Position numbers and translations under genes: made by a program
In this document: in pieces, positions 26,770-36,428 of the stretch
Numbering within the stretch: the first letter of the stretch is position 1
How the letters are laid out: the number at the start of each line of letters is the position of its first letter
Notes under the pieces: model-generated
What the model saw: the letters and a program-made list of their open reading frames with translations, nothing else
Told to the model about the DNA's origin: nothing
The model's database searches: none
Assembly: GCF_000242635.2 (NCBI RefSeq)
Contig: NC_017770.1
Span: 4,786,669 to 4,850,668, forward strand
Direction: 5' to 3'
Origin: Solitalea canadensis DSM 3403
GTDB taxonomy: Bacteria > Bacteroidota > Bacteroidia > Sphingobacteriales > Sphingobacteriaceae
Length of the DNA stretch: 64,000 nt

Positions 26770-27993
26770 ATGGCTACGGTAAATCTTTGTGTTAGACCCG
26801 AGATGAAAGATAATAATGGTTTAATGCCAATTTATATGATCTTTCAGCACAGAGGGAAGCGTTTTAAACACTTCACTGGGTTAAAAGTTCCGCAAGAGAG
26901 CTGGGATGCCAAAAAACAAGAAATTATAGAGTTTAACGGTAATACTGAAAAGTGGAATCACACGCTAAGCACTCAGAAAATTAAACTATTAAATGCCACT
27001 TATCATATCCTGAGAGAGCATGAGGATGCAGATGTGCAGGAAATAAAAGAGGCATTTTACAAGGATCTTTTTAAAGGAGGAAGTGAATTCTTCGAAGAAT
27101 TAGCCGAGTATATTGAGGAATCCAAGAAAACAAAAAAGGAAAGCACTGTCTTTGTGTATGAAACGCTGATAAAAGATTTGAAGCTTTTTGAAGATGCGGC
27201 CGACTACCATATAAGTTTTAATAATCTTAATACAGAGTTTTATGTTCAGTTTACGGGGTTCTTAGAAAAGACACTGAACAATACCAACAATACGATCAGT
27301 AAAAAGATAAAAGCCTTAAAAGCATTTTTACATTACGCTTCGGGGAAAAAGCTGGTACAAACATCGGAGTTTGAAAATTTTGACACCAAAACAGTTGAAT
27401 CGGTAAAGCTTTCTTTAACGGAAGAAGAAGTTCAGCGTTTATATACCCTTAATTTAAGTTTAAATAAAGAGCTTGCTCTTATCCGCGACATTTTTATGTT
27501 TGGTTGTGTTACAGGACTCAAACATTCCGATATTATTAAGCTAAAAGTAGATGATGTTGCTGATGATAAGCTTTTGATCATTAATCAGTATACATATATT
27601 AAAACGCGTATTCCGATGAATAACTATGCGCGTTTTATTTTGAAGAAATATGGTGCGGAGAAAGGTTATTGTTTCCCGATGGTGCAAAATGTTTATGCTA
27701 ACAAACATCTAAAAACATTGGGGAAAATGGCGGGAATAAACACCCCAATTAATGTTAGTATCCACAAAGGCAATCAGATTATTGAGAAGTCAAAACCCAA
27801 ATACGAATTAATTACCACAGATACTGCCAGATATACCTATGCCGCATTATCTTTGCGAGCAGGTATGCGTCCGGAATTACTCATTCAGGTACTGGGGCAA
27901 AAAACAGTAAATGCCCTGTTAGAATATAATTATTTCAGTAACCCAATGAATGATTTCGAGATGCTGAATTGTTGGAACAAAATATTTTTGTAG
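26770..27993 (+). CDS. Tyrosine-recombinase-like protein with degenerate catalytic site
   Basis: The 407 residues follow the Bacteroidota integrase plan: an N-terminal arm-binding-like domain (1-95), a SAM-like core-binding domain (105-205) and a catalytic-like domain (215-407). Catalytic positions are altered: Arg I is Lys251 (TGLKHSD), the HxxR His is Asp351 (DTAR, with R354 kept), and the third His is Gln377 (LGQKTV), while the Tyr386 equivalent is kept. DNA cleavage therefore seems impaired. No attachment-site repeats or mobile genes lie nearby. Its stop is 3 bp before the transglycosylase start, so it may have been domesticated as a DNA-binding protein. Confidence 0.75.
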   Translation: MATVNLCVRPEMKDNNGLMPIYMIFQHRGKRFKHFTGLKVPQESWDAKKQEIIEFNGNTEKWNHTLSTQKIKLLNATYHILREHEDADVQEIKEAFYKDLFKGGSEFFEELAEYIEESKKTKKESTVFVYETLIKDLKLFEDAADYHISFNNLNTEFYVQFTGFLEKTLNNTNNTISKKIKALKAFLHYASGKKLVQTSEFENFDTKTVESVKLSLTEEEVQRLYTLNLSLNKELALIRDIFMFGCVTGLKHSDIIKLKVDDVADDKLLIINQYTYIKTRIPMNNYARFILKKYGAEKGYCFPMVQNVYANKHLKTLGKMAGINTPINVSIHKGNQIIEKSKPKYELITTDTARYTYAALSLRAGMRPELLIQVLGQKTVNALLEYNYFSNPMNDFEMLNCWNKIFL

Positions 27994-27996
27994 GTC

Positions 27997-30120
27997 TTGA
28001 AAAATTTCCTGAAGAAGTACTGGTGGATATTCGCCATTATCATTGTATTGGTTGGAATAGCAGGTGGAATTCTTTTCTCTAAGCGTGAACAAATTCTTAA
28101 TAGTACGATTGAAAAAATTGTAGCCTCTCAAAAGCAACAAAATCAACTTGAGATAAAAATTGAGCAAGCCCATTTTGCAGGGTTAAGTACCGTTCATTTT
28201 GGAAAAATTTCTGTTGTTCCATTAAAGAAAGATACATTGCTCTCAATCCGCGACTTTGAGGTGAAGGTTAAATTATTGCCACTGCTTTTTGGCGATGTTA
28301 AGCTAGCAGCTGTTAAGCTATTTGACGGTAAGCTAACATTTGTTAATCGTCATGGAGTAAAGAATTATGATTTTTTGTTTAAAGAGCGTAAGCGGGATAC
28401 AACACAGAAAACAGAACTTGATCTGGCTAAATTTGCCAACAAACTGATCAATAAGGTTCTTTATAAAGTTCCGGATAACCTGGAACTTAAAAATTTTGAA
28501 GCTTCTTTTGCTGAAACCGACAGCAGTCGGAACGTAAGTGTGTTAGCCAAGAATGTGTCTATCAACGATCAGGAGTTAACATCAACCTTCATTCTTAATA
28601 ATGGTGAAGCCACATGGCACTGTACTGGTATGATTGATGGTGGTGCTAAAGAAATGGATGTTAAACTTTTTGCTGATGGGAGAAAAGTTGAATTCCCATA
28701 CCTTGAACAGAAATTCGGCCTGAAAGTAAATTTTGATACGCTGGCACTTAAGTTAGCAGGAACAAAATATAGTGGTGATGAGCTAACCGTAAAAGGAGCC
28801 TGGGGCATTAAAAACCTGCTTATTAATCATAAGAAGATTGCAAATAAGGATGTTGTGGTTGACAACGGTTCTATTGATGCAACAATGGTAATTGGTAAAA
28901 ACTTTCTTTCTCTCGACAGTGCTTCAACAGTTCATCTTCGTAATCTTGAAGCTCATCCTTTTATAAAATTTACGCTTAAGCCCGCTAAGGTTTACGAGCT
29001 AAAGTTGAATACGGATTGGGTAAATGCACAAGATTTCTTTGATGCATTTCCTGCAGGTATGTTTGAGTCGCTTGAAGGGATAAAAGTTGCAGGAAAAATA
29101 AAGTATGGGTTAAATTTTTATCTTGAAGATAAACATCCTGATGACTGTAAGTTTGATTCAAGATTAGACAAGAAAGATTTTAAAATACTGCATTTTGGAG
29201 CTGTAAACCTCCAAAAAATAAACGGGCCGTTTGTGTATACACCTTATGAATATGGTAAGCCAATGCGCAATATTACAATTGGTCCACAAAATCCGAATTT
29301 TACTCCCTATAATCAGATTTGTAATTATCTAAAAAATGCTATCTTAACAGCCGAAGATAATGCGTTCTTCACACACAAAGGGTTCTTTGAAGAAGCAATC
29401 AGAAAGTCGATTGCAACTAATTATAAAGCGGGAAGCTTTAAACGAGGAGGAAGCACCATTTCTATGCAACTGGTAAAGAATGTTTATTTAAGCAGACAAA
29501 AGACAATGGCTCGTAAACTCGAGGAAATGTTGATTGTTTGGTTAATTGAAAATAATCGTTTAACCAGTAAAGAGCGGATGTTTGAGGTTTACCTCAATAT
29601 TATAGAATGGGCGCCAAACGTTTACGGAGTTAGTGAAGCATCACGTTTTTACTTCGCTAAACATCCTTCGGAGCTAAATTTGGGAGAGTCAATGTTTCTG
29701 GCTAGTATAATACCTAGCCCCAAACGATACCGCTACCAATTTTATCCGAATGGAGCATTAAAGCAACGCATTAGTGGCTATTACTTTGACCTTATTAGTG
29801 GGTTAATGTTAAAGCGTGGAATGATTACTGAAGAAGACCGCGCATCAATGTATAATGTGGTTTTAAGAGGTCCGGCTCGTAACTATGTAATAACGGATAC
29901 AACACAGGTTGATACATTATTAGATGTAGATGCTCTTCCTCAGCAAATTATAGATGAAAATCCAAACACAGGAAAAGCGCTCAATCCTGTGCAACAAGAA
30001 GAGACCCAGCCGGCTACTATTCAGGAAACCGAAACTCCTGAGAAAAGTAAAGCCGAAATAAGAAAACAAGAACGTGAGGAACGTAGGAGAAAACGCAAAG
30101 AAGAACGAGAAAATAGTTAG
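27997..30120 (+). CDS. AsmA-like domain fused to GT51 peptidoglycan transglycosylase
   Basis: An N-terminal membrane anchor (about residues 8-27) is followed by an AsmA/DUF748-like beta region (30-410) and a GT51 transglycosylase domain (about 430-620). GT51 motifs are clear: TAEDNAFFTHKGF with Glu453, GGSTISMQLVKN, RKLEEMLIVWLIE, and VYLNIIEWAPNVYGV. It lacks a transpeptidase domain, so it polymerises glycan strands from lipid II. The C-terminus is a Lys/Arg/Glu-rich tail. The start is TTG, 3 bp after the recombinase-like gene stop. AsmA-like proteins help move or bind lipids, so the fusion could tie wall synthesis to lipid supply. Confidence 0.8.
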   Translation: MKNFLKKYWWIFAIIIVLVGIAGGILFSKREQILNSTIEKIVASQKQQNQLEIKIEQAHFAGLSTVHFGKISVVPLKKDTLLSIRDFEVKVKLLPLLFGDVKLAAVKLFDGKLTFVNRHGVKNYDFLFKERKRDTTQKTELDLAKFANKLINKVLYKVPDNLELKNFEASFAETDSSRNVSVLAKNVSINDQELTSTFILNNGEATWHCTGMIDGGAKEMDVKLFADGRKVEFPYLEQKFGLKVNFDTLALKLAGTKYSGDELTVKGAWGIKNLLINHKKIANKDVVVDNGSIDATMVIGKNFLSLDSASTVHLRNLEAHPFIKFTLKPAKVYELKLNTDWVNAQDFFDAFPAGMFESLEGIKVAGKIKYGLNFYLEDKHPDDCKFDSRLDKKDFKILHFGAVNLQKINGPFVYTPYEYGKPMRNITIGPQNPNFTPYNQICNYLKNAILTAEDNAFFTHKGFFEEAIRKSIATNYKAGSFKRGGSTISMQLVKNVYLSRQKTMARKLEEMLIVWLIENNRLTSKERMFEVYLNIIEWAPNVYGVSEASRFYFAKHPSELNLGESMFLASIIPSPKRYRYQFYPNGALKQRISGYYFDLISGLMLKRGMITEEDRASMYNVVLRGPARNYVITDTTQVDTLLDVDALPQQIIDENPNTGKALNPVQQEETQPATIQETETPEKSKAEIRKQEREERRRKRKEERENS

Positions 30121-30162
30121 CAATAAAATAAACCAATAAACGTAAAAACCAACCTTGCCCGT

Positions 30163-31074
30163 ATGAGAAAATGTTTACAACTGACATGGCTGTTTTTAGT
30201 ACTTATTTGCGCCACTGCCAATGGCCAAAACATAACCTTAAAAGGAAAAGTTGTTGAAGATGTTCCAGAAGCTTGCCCGGTTTCAAATGCAACCTTAACA
30301 ATTACAAGTACAAAGCTGATTTATTCAGCAAATAAAAACGGTGAATTTGCAATTAGTATTCCTGAAAAGAACAAAGTGGATAGTTTGGTTGTAACAGCCT
30401 TAGGTTATAAAGCCAAAACCATCAGTGTTAAGGAATTAATTAAAAACCAGTTTACAACCATTAAATTAAAGTCGGCGTATTACCAGCTTGATGATATTGT
30501 GGTAAATGCAAAAAGAGCACGTAAGCTGTACGTTGGTAGTGAGAAAAAATCGAGTTTTGGCAAATACTGCCCATTCCCTGAACTAAAACATGCGTTTTAT
30601 GTTCCTAATGATAATAACACAACAGGAGTGGTTCGCTCGGTTAGATTCTTTATCCGTGAATGTGAAAATGGGGTAATTGATGCTCCTTTCCGTGTTAAGA
30701 TCTACGGTAAAGCGAATATGCGTGATTTTCCAGGAGATGAATTAATTCAGGATGCGATTATTGCCCGTGCACAAAAGAATAATGAGTGGTTATCAGTTGA
30801 TCTTTCACAGTATAACATCGAAGTGCCTTATGATGGATTTTTTGTAGTTCTGGAAATTCTTCCTTTACAGTATTATTCATCGGAGGTTACCAGCACAGAA
30901 ACAACATTTGACGGAAAAAATATAACGTTAATGCACTATCCGGCACCAGCAATCGGATATGAGAAAATCGAAGAGAAAGCTATTACCCGTTCGTGGAGAC
31001 GTTATGGCATCAACAAATGGGAGAAAGTTGAACAGTATAACTATATGATCGGTGCTAATATTAGTGCTGACTAA
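30163..31074 (+). CDS. Secreted protein with carboxypeptidase-like regulatory domain
   Basis: A signal peptide (ATANGQ) is followed by a CarboxypepD_reg-like beta-sandwich at about residues 23-105 (ITLKGKVVEDV to DDIVVNAKR), as in TonB receptor N-termini but here without plug or barrel. The last 190 residues have several aromatic beta strands and no recognised motif. It likely acts in the periplasm or at the cell surface. It begins 42 bp after the transglycosylase gene, so it may be cotranscribed. The function is unknown. Confidence 0.75.
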   Translation: MRKCLQLTWLFLVLICATANGQNITLKGKVVEDVPEACPVSNATLTITSTKLIYSANKNGEFAISIPEKNKVDSLVVTALGYKAKTISVKELIKNQFTTIKLKSAYYQLDDIVVNAKRARKLYVGSEKKSSFGKYCPFPELKHAFYVPNDNNTTGVVRSVRFFIRECENGVIDAPFRVKIYGKANMRDFPGDELIQDAIIARAQKNNEWLSVDLSQYNIEVPYDGFFVVLEILPLQYYSSEVTSTETTFDGKNITLMHYPAPAIGYEKIEEKAITRSWRRYGINKWEKVEQYNYMIGANISAD

Positions 31075-31098
31075 TTAGAGAAATAATATTTATAAAAT

Positions 31099-31135
31099 AA
31101 AAACGAGACTAACTGAAAAGTATAGCCTCGTTTTT
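31099..31135. terminator. Hairpin terminator
   Basis: AAAAACGAG pairs with CTCGTTTTT, with a 19-base loop, followed by ATTTA. It follows the secreted protein gene. The palindromic repeat copy 2 lies immediately downstream. Confidence 0.75.
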
Positions 31136-31143
31136 ATTTAAAG

Positions 31144-31226
31144 AACACACCCCTAACCCCTCTCAAGAGGGGATTATCAACTACGTTGATTAAGGGTTCC
31201 CCTCTTGAGAGGGGTTGGGGTGTGTA
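31144..31226. repeat. Palindromic intergenic element, copy 2 (MITE/REP-like)
   Basis: Inverted ends AACACACCCC and GGGGTGTGTA, with inner CTCAAGAGGGG / CCCCTCTTGAG, around ATCAACTACGTTGATT. It is the same element as 3721-3804 but in reverse orientation, and it too lies in a 3' intergenic space, here between convergent genes. Confidence 0.8.
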
Positions 31227-31231
31227 ATAAA

Positions 31232-32776
31232 TTATCTATTTACCTTTAAAAACTTATCCCTGATAATTTCCTGAACAGGCTTATTATACATCTTGCTTTC
31301 TAACCAAGAGATAATATCCAAATACAAGAACGGACGTTTTTCGTAAGGATGGTTTTCGTAAGGTACGAGTCGATCATGCAAACGTTTAAATTCCCGCTTA
31401 ATGTCTGTAGCATAAATATTCCCAAGATTCTTTAAGAAATTGATAATTTCCGTTTGAACCTTGTGCAGATCATCCATCTTTACTAAGAAGCGATAAACAG
31501 ATTTAATCTGATATTCAAGATTAGCATCATTCCCAGCTTCATAATTGGCAATTAAATTAAGAATGCGAGCAAAACATTGGATATCCGAGCGAACATCGCT
31601 GTCGCGGGTGCTGATGATTTTATTTAAGTAAACGATTGCATTTTTGTTATCACCACTACCAAAATACAGGCAAGCGATCTTATAATAAAATACCAATACG
31701 TGGTGCTCGTCAATACGTTCACTGTGGTGTGAAAGAAAGCTTTTTAGTTCAGGAATTAGCGCTAGTCCTTTCGTAAAACTTCCTTCCATATAATGCAAGT
31801 TCACTTTGTGAGTCAATATGCACGATTGAGCAAGCATTTCCGAATTATCGTCAAAGATTTCAGCATCCGTCTCAATCTCCTTCTGCAATTCGGTAAGCAC
31901 TTCCCAGAACTTGGAATAATAGCGCATATAGAATAGAGATTCCAGTAAATAATTGTAAGCCTTAATGTAAAAGCTAACCATTCCCTGCTTCAATTGAGGG
32001 TGTTCTTTAAACAAGTCTACCCATCGTTGCGCGTAGCGATAACACGAGACAAAATCTTGAATGATCGAATAATACCAAACGTAGGCTTGGTAGAGATACA
32101 TCTTTTCAGAAAAGCCTAATTTTTCCGGGTCATATTTAGGGAGATTATGCTCAAAAAATGTTTGAACGTAAGCAACGTCCTTACTGTTGCGGGCATATCC
32201 TACCTTTAAGTACAAACCATAAAGCTGCAATGCAAGATTCGAGAACTCATTAGTCGTTTGAATACTGTTATTTAATCCAATTGCTTCACTTGTTAAAATG
32301 TCAGCCCGATTTGAAATACTTCTAGTGATGTATTGGGATTCAATCATTTTTTCAAATTCTACAATTTCCAGCGCAATAGTATTCTGCATCAGTTGAATAG
32401 CCATTTGCTTGGCTTTGTCCAAAATCTTTAAACTTTGGCGATATAAGCCCTTGTTGTAAAGAATCTTGGCAAAATCGACCTGTTCACGCAATTGCAGATC
32501 GGGGTAATGCTGCACATTCATTAAGCGCAGACTGATAAGGATTTGTTTGTACAAATGCGCCTTCATATTAGAAAGCTGTACTTTTTTAACGGGAGCTCTT
32601 TTTAATACTTTGTCCTCATCAAAGGCGTCCATTCCGTCAATCGCATCAAATAATGCCAGAAATTTTGCATCCTGATTTCCTTGTAATCGGGTAGCAAAAA
32701 GCTTAAAGTTTCGCTTTTCTGATTTCGACATCGATTTTATCAGTTCAAATACCGGCTCGTTTTTTCCATTAGCCAT
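31232..32776 (-). CDS. Helical-repeat (TPR-like) protein of unknown function
   Basis: I do not recognise a named family. The 514 residues are almost wholly alpha-helical with loosely repeated helix pairs rich in Tyr, Leu and Phe (for example NKGLYRQSLKILDKAKQMA and KNAIVYLNKI), suggesting TPR-like repeats. The N-terminus has a Ser/Lys motif, SMSKSEKRNFKLFA. There is no signal peptide or membrane segment, so it is cytosolic and probably a protein-interaction scaffold. It is divergent from leuA across a 108-bp gap that holds a palindrome. Confidence 0.75.
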   Translation of the reverse strand: MANGKNEPVFELIKSMSKSEKRNFKLFATRLQGNQDAKFLALFDAIDGMDAFDEDKVLKRAPVKKVQLSNMKAHLYKQILISLRLMNVQHYPDLQLREQVDFAKILYNKGLYRQSLKILDKAKQMAIQLMQNTIALEIVEFEKMIESQYITRSISNRADILTSEAIGLNNSIQTTNEFSNLALQLYGLYLKVGYARNSKDVAYVQTFFEHNLPKYDPEKLGFSEKMYLYQAYVWYYSIIQDFVSCYRYAQRWVDLFKEHPQLKQGMVSFYIKAYNYLLESLFYMRYYSKFWEVLTELQKEIETDAEIFDDNSEMLAQSCILTHKVNLHYMEGSFTKGLALIPELKSFLSHHSERIDEHHVLVFYYKIACLYFGSGDNKNAIVYLNKIISTRDSDVRSDIQCFARILNLIANYEAGNDANLEYQIKSVYRFLVKMDDLHKVQTEIINFLKNLGNIYATDIKREFKRLHDRLVPYENHPYEKRPFLYLDIISWLESKMYNKPVQEIIRDKFLKVNR

Positions 32777-32823
32777 TGTATAAACACCTCCTTTAAAATT
32801 CTGATTTACAGTAAGTTGCTAAA

Positions 32824-32851
32824 AATGTACTAAAATTGAAAATAGTACATT
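32824..32851. promoter_or_regulatory. Palindrome in leuA/helical-protein divergent promoter region
   Basis: AATGTACTA (32824-32832) and TAGTACATT (32843-32851) are perfect 9-bp inverted arms with a 10-bp spacer. The position between two divergent genes fits an operator. No regulator is known from the sequence. Confidence 0.4.
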
Positions 32852-32920
32852 AATAGTAATAGTGGTTTCCCAAAGCTAATCTTAGTGAATACTTTAGAAT
32901 TTCCAAACACAAATCTAAAA

Positions 32921-34090
32921 ATGTCAGGAAGAAAGATTCAGATATTCGACACAACCTTACGCGACGGTGAACAAGTACCGGGTTGCAAGTTAAATACCCC
33001 GGAAAAAGTGGAGATCGCACGTAAGCTTGAACGCTTAGGCGTTGACGTGATCGAAGCCGGTTTTCCTATCTCTAGTCCAGGAGATTTTAAATCGGTGGTG
33101 GAGATCGCAAAAGCCGTCACCGACCCAATTGTTTGCGGTTTGTCACGTGCTGTAGAAAAAGATATTGAAACAGCCGCTGAAGCTCTCAAATATGCTAAAC
33201 GTCCTCGCATCCACACTGGAATTGGCACTTCAGATTCTCACATTAAACATAAATTTAACGCTACCCGCGAACAAATTATTGAGCGCGCTGTAGCTGCCGT
33301 AAAATACGCAAAAAGTTTCGTAGAAGATGTTGAGTTTTATGCTGAAGATGCAGGTCGTACCGATAATGAATACTTGGCCCGCGTATGTGAGGCTGTAGTG
33401 GCCGCAGGCGCAACAGTATTAAATATTCCTGATACAACAGGTTATTGCCTTCCGCATGAATATGGCGCTAAAATCAAATACTTGTACGAAAATGTAAAAG
33501 GCATTGATACCAAAGCAATCCTTTCAACTCATTGTCATAATGATTTAGGATTGGCAACTGCCAATTCAATTGAAGGGGTTATTAATGGTGCCGGACAAAT
33601 TGAATGTACCATTAATGGAATTGGTGAACGCGCCGGAAACACTTCATTGGAGGAAGTGGTGATGATTATGCGTCAGCATCCTTACTTAAACCTGATTACT
33701 GGTATCGATTGCAAAATGTTGTATCCGATTAGTCAGTTAGTTTCTGAGAAAATGCAGATGTTTGTGCAGCCTAACAAAGCGATTGTTGGAGCTAATGCAT
33801 TTGCCCACTCATCAGGTATACACCAGGATGGCGTGATTAAAAACCGTGAAACGTATGAAATCATTGATCCTGCAGATGTTGGTGTAGATCAATCGTTGAT
33901 CGTTCTTACAGCTCGTAGCGGTCGTGCAGCTTTAGCCTATCGTGCTCACAAAATTGGTTATACGTTAACCAAAGATGCACTGGATGAAGTTTATGGTCAA
34001 TTCTTAATTGTGGCTGACCACAAGAAGGAAATTCATGATACCGATATTCATGAATTAATGCGTAATGTAAACATTGAACTTTCTGCTTAA
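32921..34090 (+). CDS. leuA: 2-isopropylmalate synthase, short form
   Basis: The product has the HMGL-like TIM barrel with [15 protein letters not shown], the metal-binding HCHNDLG and [12 protein letters not shown]. It condenses 2-oxoisovalerate and acetyl-CoA, the first step of leucine synthesis. At 389 residues (ATG 32921; a GTG at 32885 would add 12) it lacks the C-terminal leucine-binding regulatory domain found in long LeuA forms, so classical feedback inhibition is not expected. It starts the leuACDB cluster. Homocitrate synthase is an alternative, but the neighbours favour LeuA. Confidence 0.92.
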   Translation: MSGRKIQIFDTTLRDGEQVPGCKLNTPEKVEIARKLERLGVDVIEAGFPISSPGDFKSVVEIAKAVTDPIVCGLSRAVEKDIETAAEALKYAKRPRIHTGIGTSDSHIKHKFNATREQIIERAVAAVKYAKSFVEDVEFYAEDAGRTDNEYLARVCEAVVAAGATVLNIPDTTGYCLPHEYGAKIKYLYENVKGIDTKAILSTHCHNDLGLATANSIEGVINGAGQIECTINGIGERAGNTSLEEVVMIMRQHPYLNLITGIDCKMLYPISQLVSEKMQMFVQPNKAIVGANAFAHSSGIHQDGVIKNRETYEIIDPADVGVDQSLIVLTARSGRAALAYRAHKIGYTLTKDALDEVYGQFLIVADHKKEIHDTDIHELMRNVNIELSA

Positions 34091-34124
34091 TCATAGAAGG
34101 TAATTTAAGATTGAACAATTAACC

Positions 34125-34148
34125 AAGCCGATCCTATTGGGTCGGCTT
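34125..34148 (+). promoter_or_regulatory. Intercistronic hairpin between leuA and leuC
   Basis: AAGCCGA pairs with TCGGCTT; inner bases extend the stem to about 10 pairs with one G-U, over a TATT loop. There is no T run after it (AACCGATAGA), so it is more likely an mRNA stabiliser or processing site than a terminator. Confidence 0.5.
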
Positions 34149-34163
34149 AACCGATAGAAAGAG

Positions 34164-35555
34164 ATGGGGAAAACCTTATTTGACAAAGTTTGGGATGCAC
34201 ACGTTGTAACAACTGCCGAAGGCGGAATTGACGTGCTGTATATCGACAAGCATTTGATTCACGAAGTTACTAGTCCACAAGCTTTCTCCGAATTGGAGAA
34301 TCGTGGAATTAATTTATTCCGTCCTACTAAAATGGTAGCCACTGCGGATCATAACGTTCCTACGATTGATCAGCACCTGCCAATTAAAGATGATCTTTCA
34401 AGATTCCAGGTAAATAAATTAACAGAGAACTGTAATAAGTTTGGTGTTGAACTTTATGGCCTTGGACATAAATACCAGGGAATCGTACACGTAATTGGTC
34501 CTGAGTTGGGTATTACACAACCGGGCATGACGATTGTGTGTGGTGATAGTCATACGTCAACTCATGGTGCTTTTGGTTCGATTGCGTTTGGTATTGGTAC
34601 CAGTCAGGTTGCCATGGTGATGGCGAGTCAATGCTTGCTTCAGGCAAAACCTAAAAAAATGCGGATCAATGTTAATGGTAAACTTCCAAAGGGAACGCTA
34701 CCGAAAGATGTTGTGCTATATATTATTGCAAAATTAAGTGCTAACGGAGGTACAGGCTATTTCGTAGAGTTCGCAGGAAACGTATTTCGTGAAATGTCGA
34801 TGGAAGGCCGTATGACCGTGTGTAATATGAGCATTGAGATGGGTGCACGAGGAGGAATGATTGCTCCTGATGATACTACTGTTGAATATGTTCGTGGTAA
34901 GGAGTTCGCTCCAAAAGGCGAGGCTTTTGAAAAAGCAGCGGCTTATTGGAAATCATTAGCAACGGATGCTGACGCAATTTTTGATGCAGAGTACTCTTAC
35001 AATGCTGAAGATATTGAAGCGATGATCACTTATGGTACTAATCCGGGCATGGGTATTAAAGTTACTGATTCGATTCCGGTTGAAGATGCGTTTTCAGGTA
35101 AGGAGAGTTTCAGTAAGGCTTTAGATTATATGGGATTGCAAGCTGGAGAGCAAATGATCGGTAAACAAGTGAATTATGTGTTTATCGGTAGCTGTACTAA
35201 CTCACGTATAGAAGATTTGCGTATTGCAGCACAAGTAGTAAAAGGTCATAAAAAAGCGGCTAATGTTCATGCCTTTATTGTTCCTGGCTCAAAGCAAGTG
35301 GAAGCACAAGCTAAAGCAGAGGGATTAGATAAGATTTTTGAAGAAGCAGGTTTCCAATTAAGAGAGCCTGGTTGTTCAGCTTGCCTAGCAATGAATGACG
35401 ATAAAATTCCTGCTGGTGAATATTGTGTTTCTACGTCAAACAGAAACTTTGAAGGCCGTCAGGGACCAGGTGCTCGTACCTTCCTTGCAAGTCCGTTAGT
35501 TGCGGCAATTACTGCTCTTGAAGGTAAAATTGCAGATGTGAAAGCGTATTGTTAG
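34164..35555 (+). CDS. leuC: 3-isopropylmalate dehydratase large subunit
   Basis: The 463-residue aconitase-type subunit carries the [4Fe-4S] ligands in FIGSCTNSR and PGCSACLAM, plus [11 protein letters not shown]. With LeuD it isomerises 2- to 3-isopropylmalate. It is second in the leu cluster, 73 bp after leuA and 113 bp before leuD. All motifs are intact and the length is normal. Confidence 0.97.
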   Translation: MGKTLFDKVWDAHVVTTAEGGIDVLYIDKHLIHEVTSPQAFSELENRGINLFRPTKMVATADHNVPTIDQHLPIKDDLSRFQVNKLTENCNKFGVELYGLGHKYQGIVHVIGPELGITQPGMTIVCGDSHTSTHGAFGSIAFGIGTSQVAMVMASQCLLQAKPKKMRINVNGKLPKGTLPKDVVLYIIAKLSANGGTGYFVEFAGNVFREMSMEGRMTVCNMSIEMGARGGMIAPDDTTVEYVRGKEFAPKGEAFEKAAAYWKSLATDADAIFDAEYSYNAEDIEAMITYGTNPGMGIKVTDSIPVEDAFSGKESFSKALDYMGLQAGEQMIGKQVNYVFIGSCTNSRIEDLRIAAQVVKGHKKAANVHAFIVPGSKQVEAQAKAEGLDKIFEEAGFQLREPGCSACLAMNDDKIPAGEYCVSTSNRNFEGRQGPGARTFLASPLVAAITALEGKIADVKAYC

Positions 35556-35572
35556 ATATGAGATCTCAGATA

Positions 35573-35668
35573 TGAGATTTGAGAATCTCTTGTCTGAAAC
35601 TCAAATATTTGATTAAGAAGATGTAAGGCTATCTCAAATCTGATATCTTACATCTCAAATCTCAAAAA
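35573..35668. repeat. Imperfect palindromic repeat in leuC-leuD gap
   Basis: Repeats of TGAGATTTGAGA and its complement (CATCTCAAATCTC near 35653-35665) fill the 113-bp gap. The 12-mer at 35573-35584 matches the groES-groEL gap repeat on the opposite strand. It is within an operon, so it is transcribed and can fold. Confidence 0.55.
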
Positions 35669-36265
35669 ATGAAAAAAGACTTTATAAAATTAACATCGAC
35701 AGCGGTTCCGTTGCCGATAGAAAATATAGATACCGACCAGATTATTCCCGCGCGCTTTTTAAAGGCCACAAGTCGCGATGGTTTTGGTGAGAATTTGTTC
35801 CGCGATTGGCGTTTTGACAATGCCGGTCAGCCTAAAGCAGATTTTGTTTTAAATAATAAGCGTTACAGTGGACAAATATTAGTAGGAGGCAGAAACTTTG
35901 GTTGTGGATCGAGCCGTGAGCACGCTGCATGGGCAATTTATGACGCGGGGTTCAGAGTAGTTGTATCAAGCTTCTTCGCTGATATTTTTAAAGGTAATGC
36001 ATTAAATAACTTCTTATTGCCGGTTCAGGTTTCTGAAGAGTTCTTGCAAGAGATTCTATCAGCAACTATTGACAACCCTGCTACTGAGTTAGCGATTGAC
36101 CTTGCAACACAAACAATTGAATTAGTGGGTGCTGGTAAGTCTGAGAATTTCGCTATTGATGGATACAAAAAAATGTGCCTGTTAAACGGTTTTGACGACA
36201 TTGATTATTTATTAAGTCTGAAGGATAAAATCGAGGCATACGAAGAACGAGCCATCAAATTCTAA
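35669..36265 (+). CDS. leuD: 3-isopropylmalate dehydratase small subunit
   Basis: The 198-residue swivel domain subunit has [13 protein letters not shown] and the [17 protein letters not shown] motif. It completes the LeuCD enzyme. It starts directly after a repeat-filled gap. Length and motifs are normal for the family. Confidence 0.97.
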   Translation: MKKDFIKLTSTAVPLPIENIDTDQIIPARFLKATSRDGFGENLFRDWRFDNAGQPKADFVLNNKRYSGQILVGGRNFGCGSSREHAAWAIYDAGFRVVVSSFFADIFKGNALNNFLLPVQVSEEFLQEILSATIDNPATELAIDLATQTIELVGAGKSENFAIDGYKKMCLLNGFDDIDYLLSLKDKIEAYEERAIKF

Positions 36266-36293
36266 ACAAGCATCATCATAAGGTTAATTGATA

Positions 36294-36313
36294 GGCAGGG
36301 GTAACACCCTGCC
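36294..36313. repeat. Short GC-rich hairpin after leuD
   Basis: GGCAGGG pairs with CCCTGCC over a 6-base loop. The following sequence (CGCCCGCAAGGGTTAGTCACTG) is GC-rich compared with the surroundings and may be a fragment of another intergenic element. Confidence 0.45.
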
Positions 36314-36428
36314 GCCCGCAAGGGTTAGTCACTGCTCCCCTAAATGGGAAACTAAGCAAAACAGAAACAACTGACAATCAATCATCTTAATCCAAATTGA
36401 TAATCCTTATCAACTAGTCACAAAACTA

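Noticed and set aside
26770-27993. Integrase as a sign of a genomic island
   Set aside because: No tRNA, direct att repeats, or cargo genes flank it, and its catalytic residues are degraded; neighbours are core genes.
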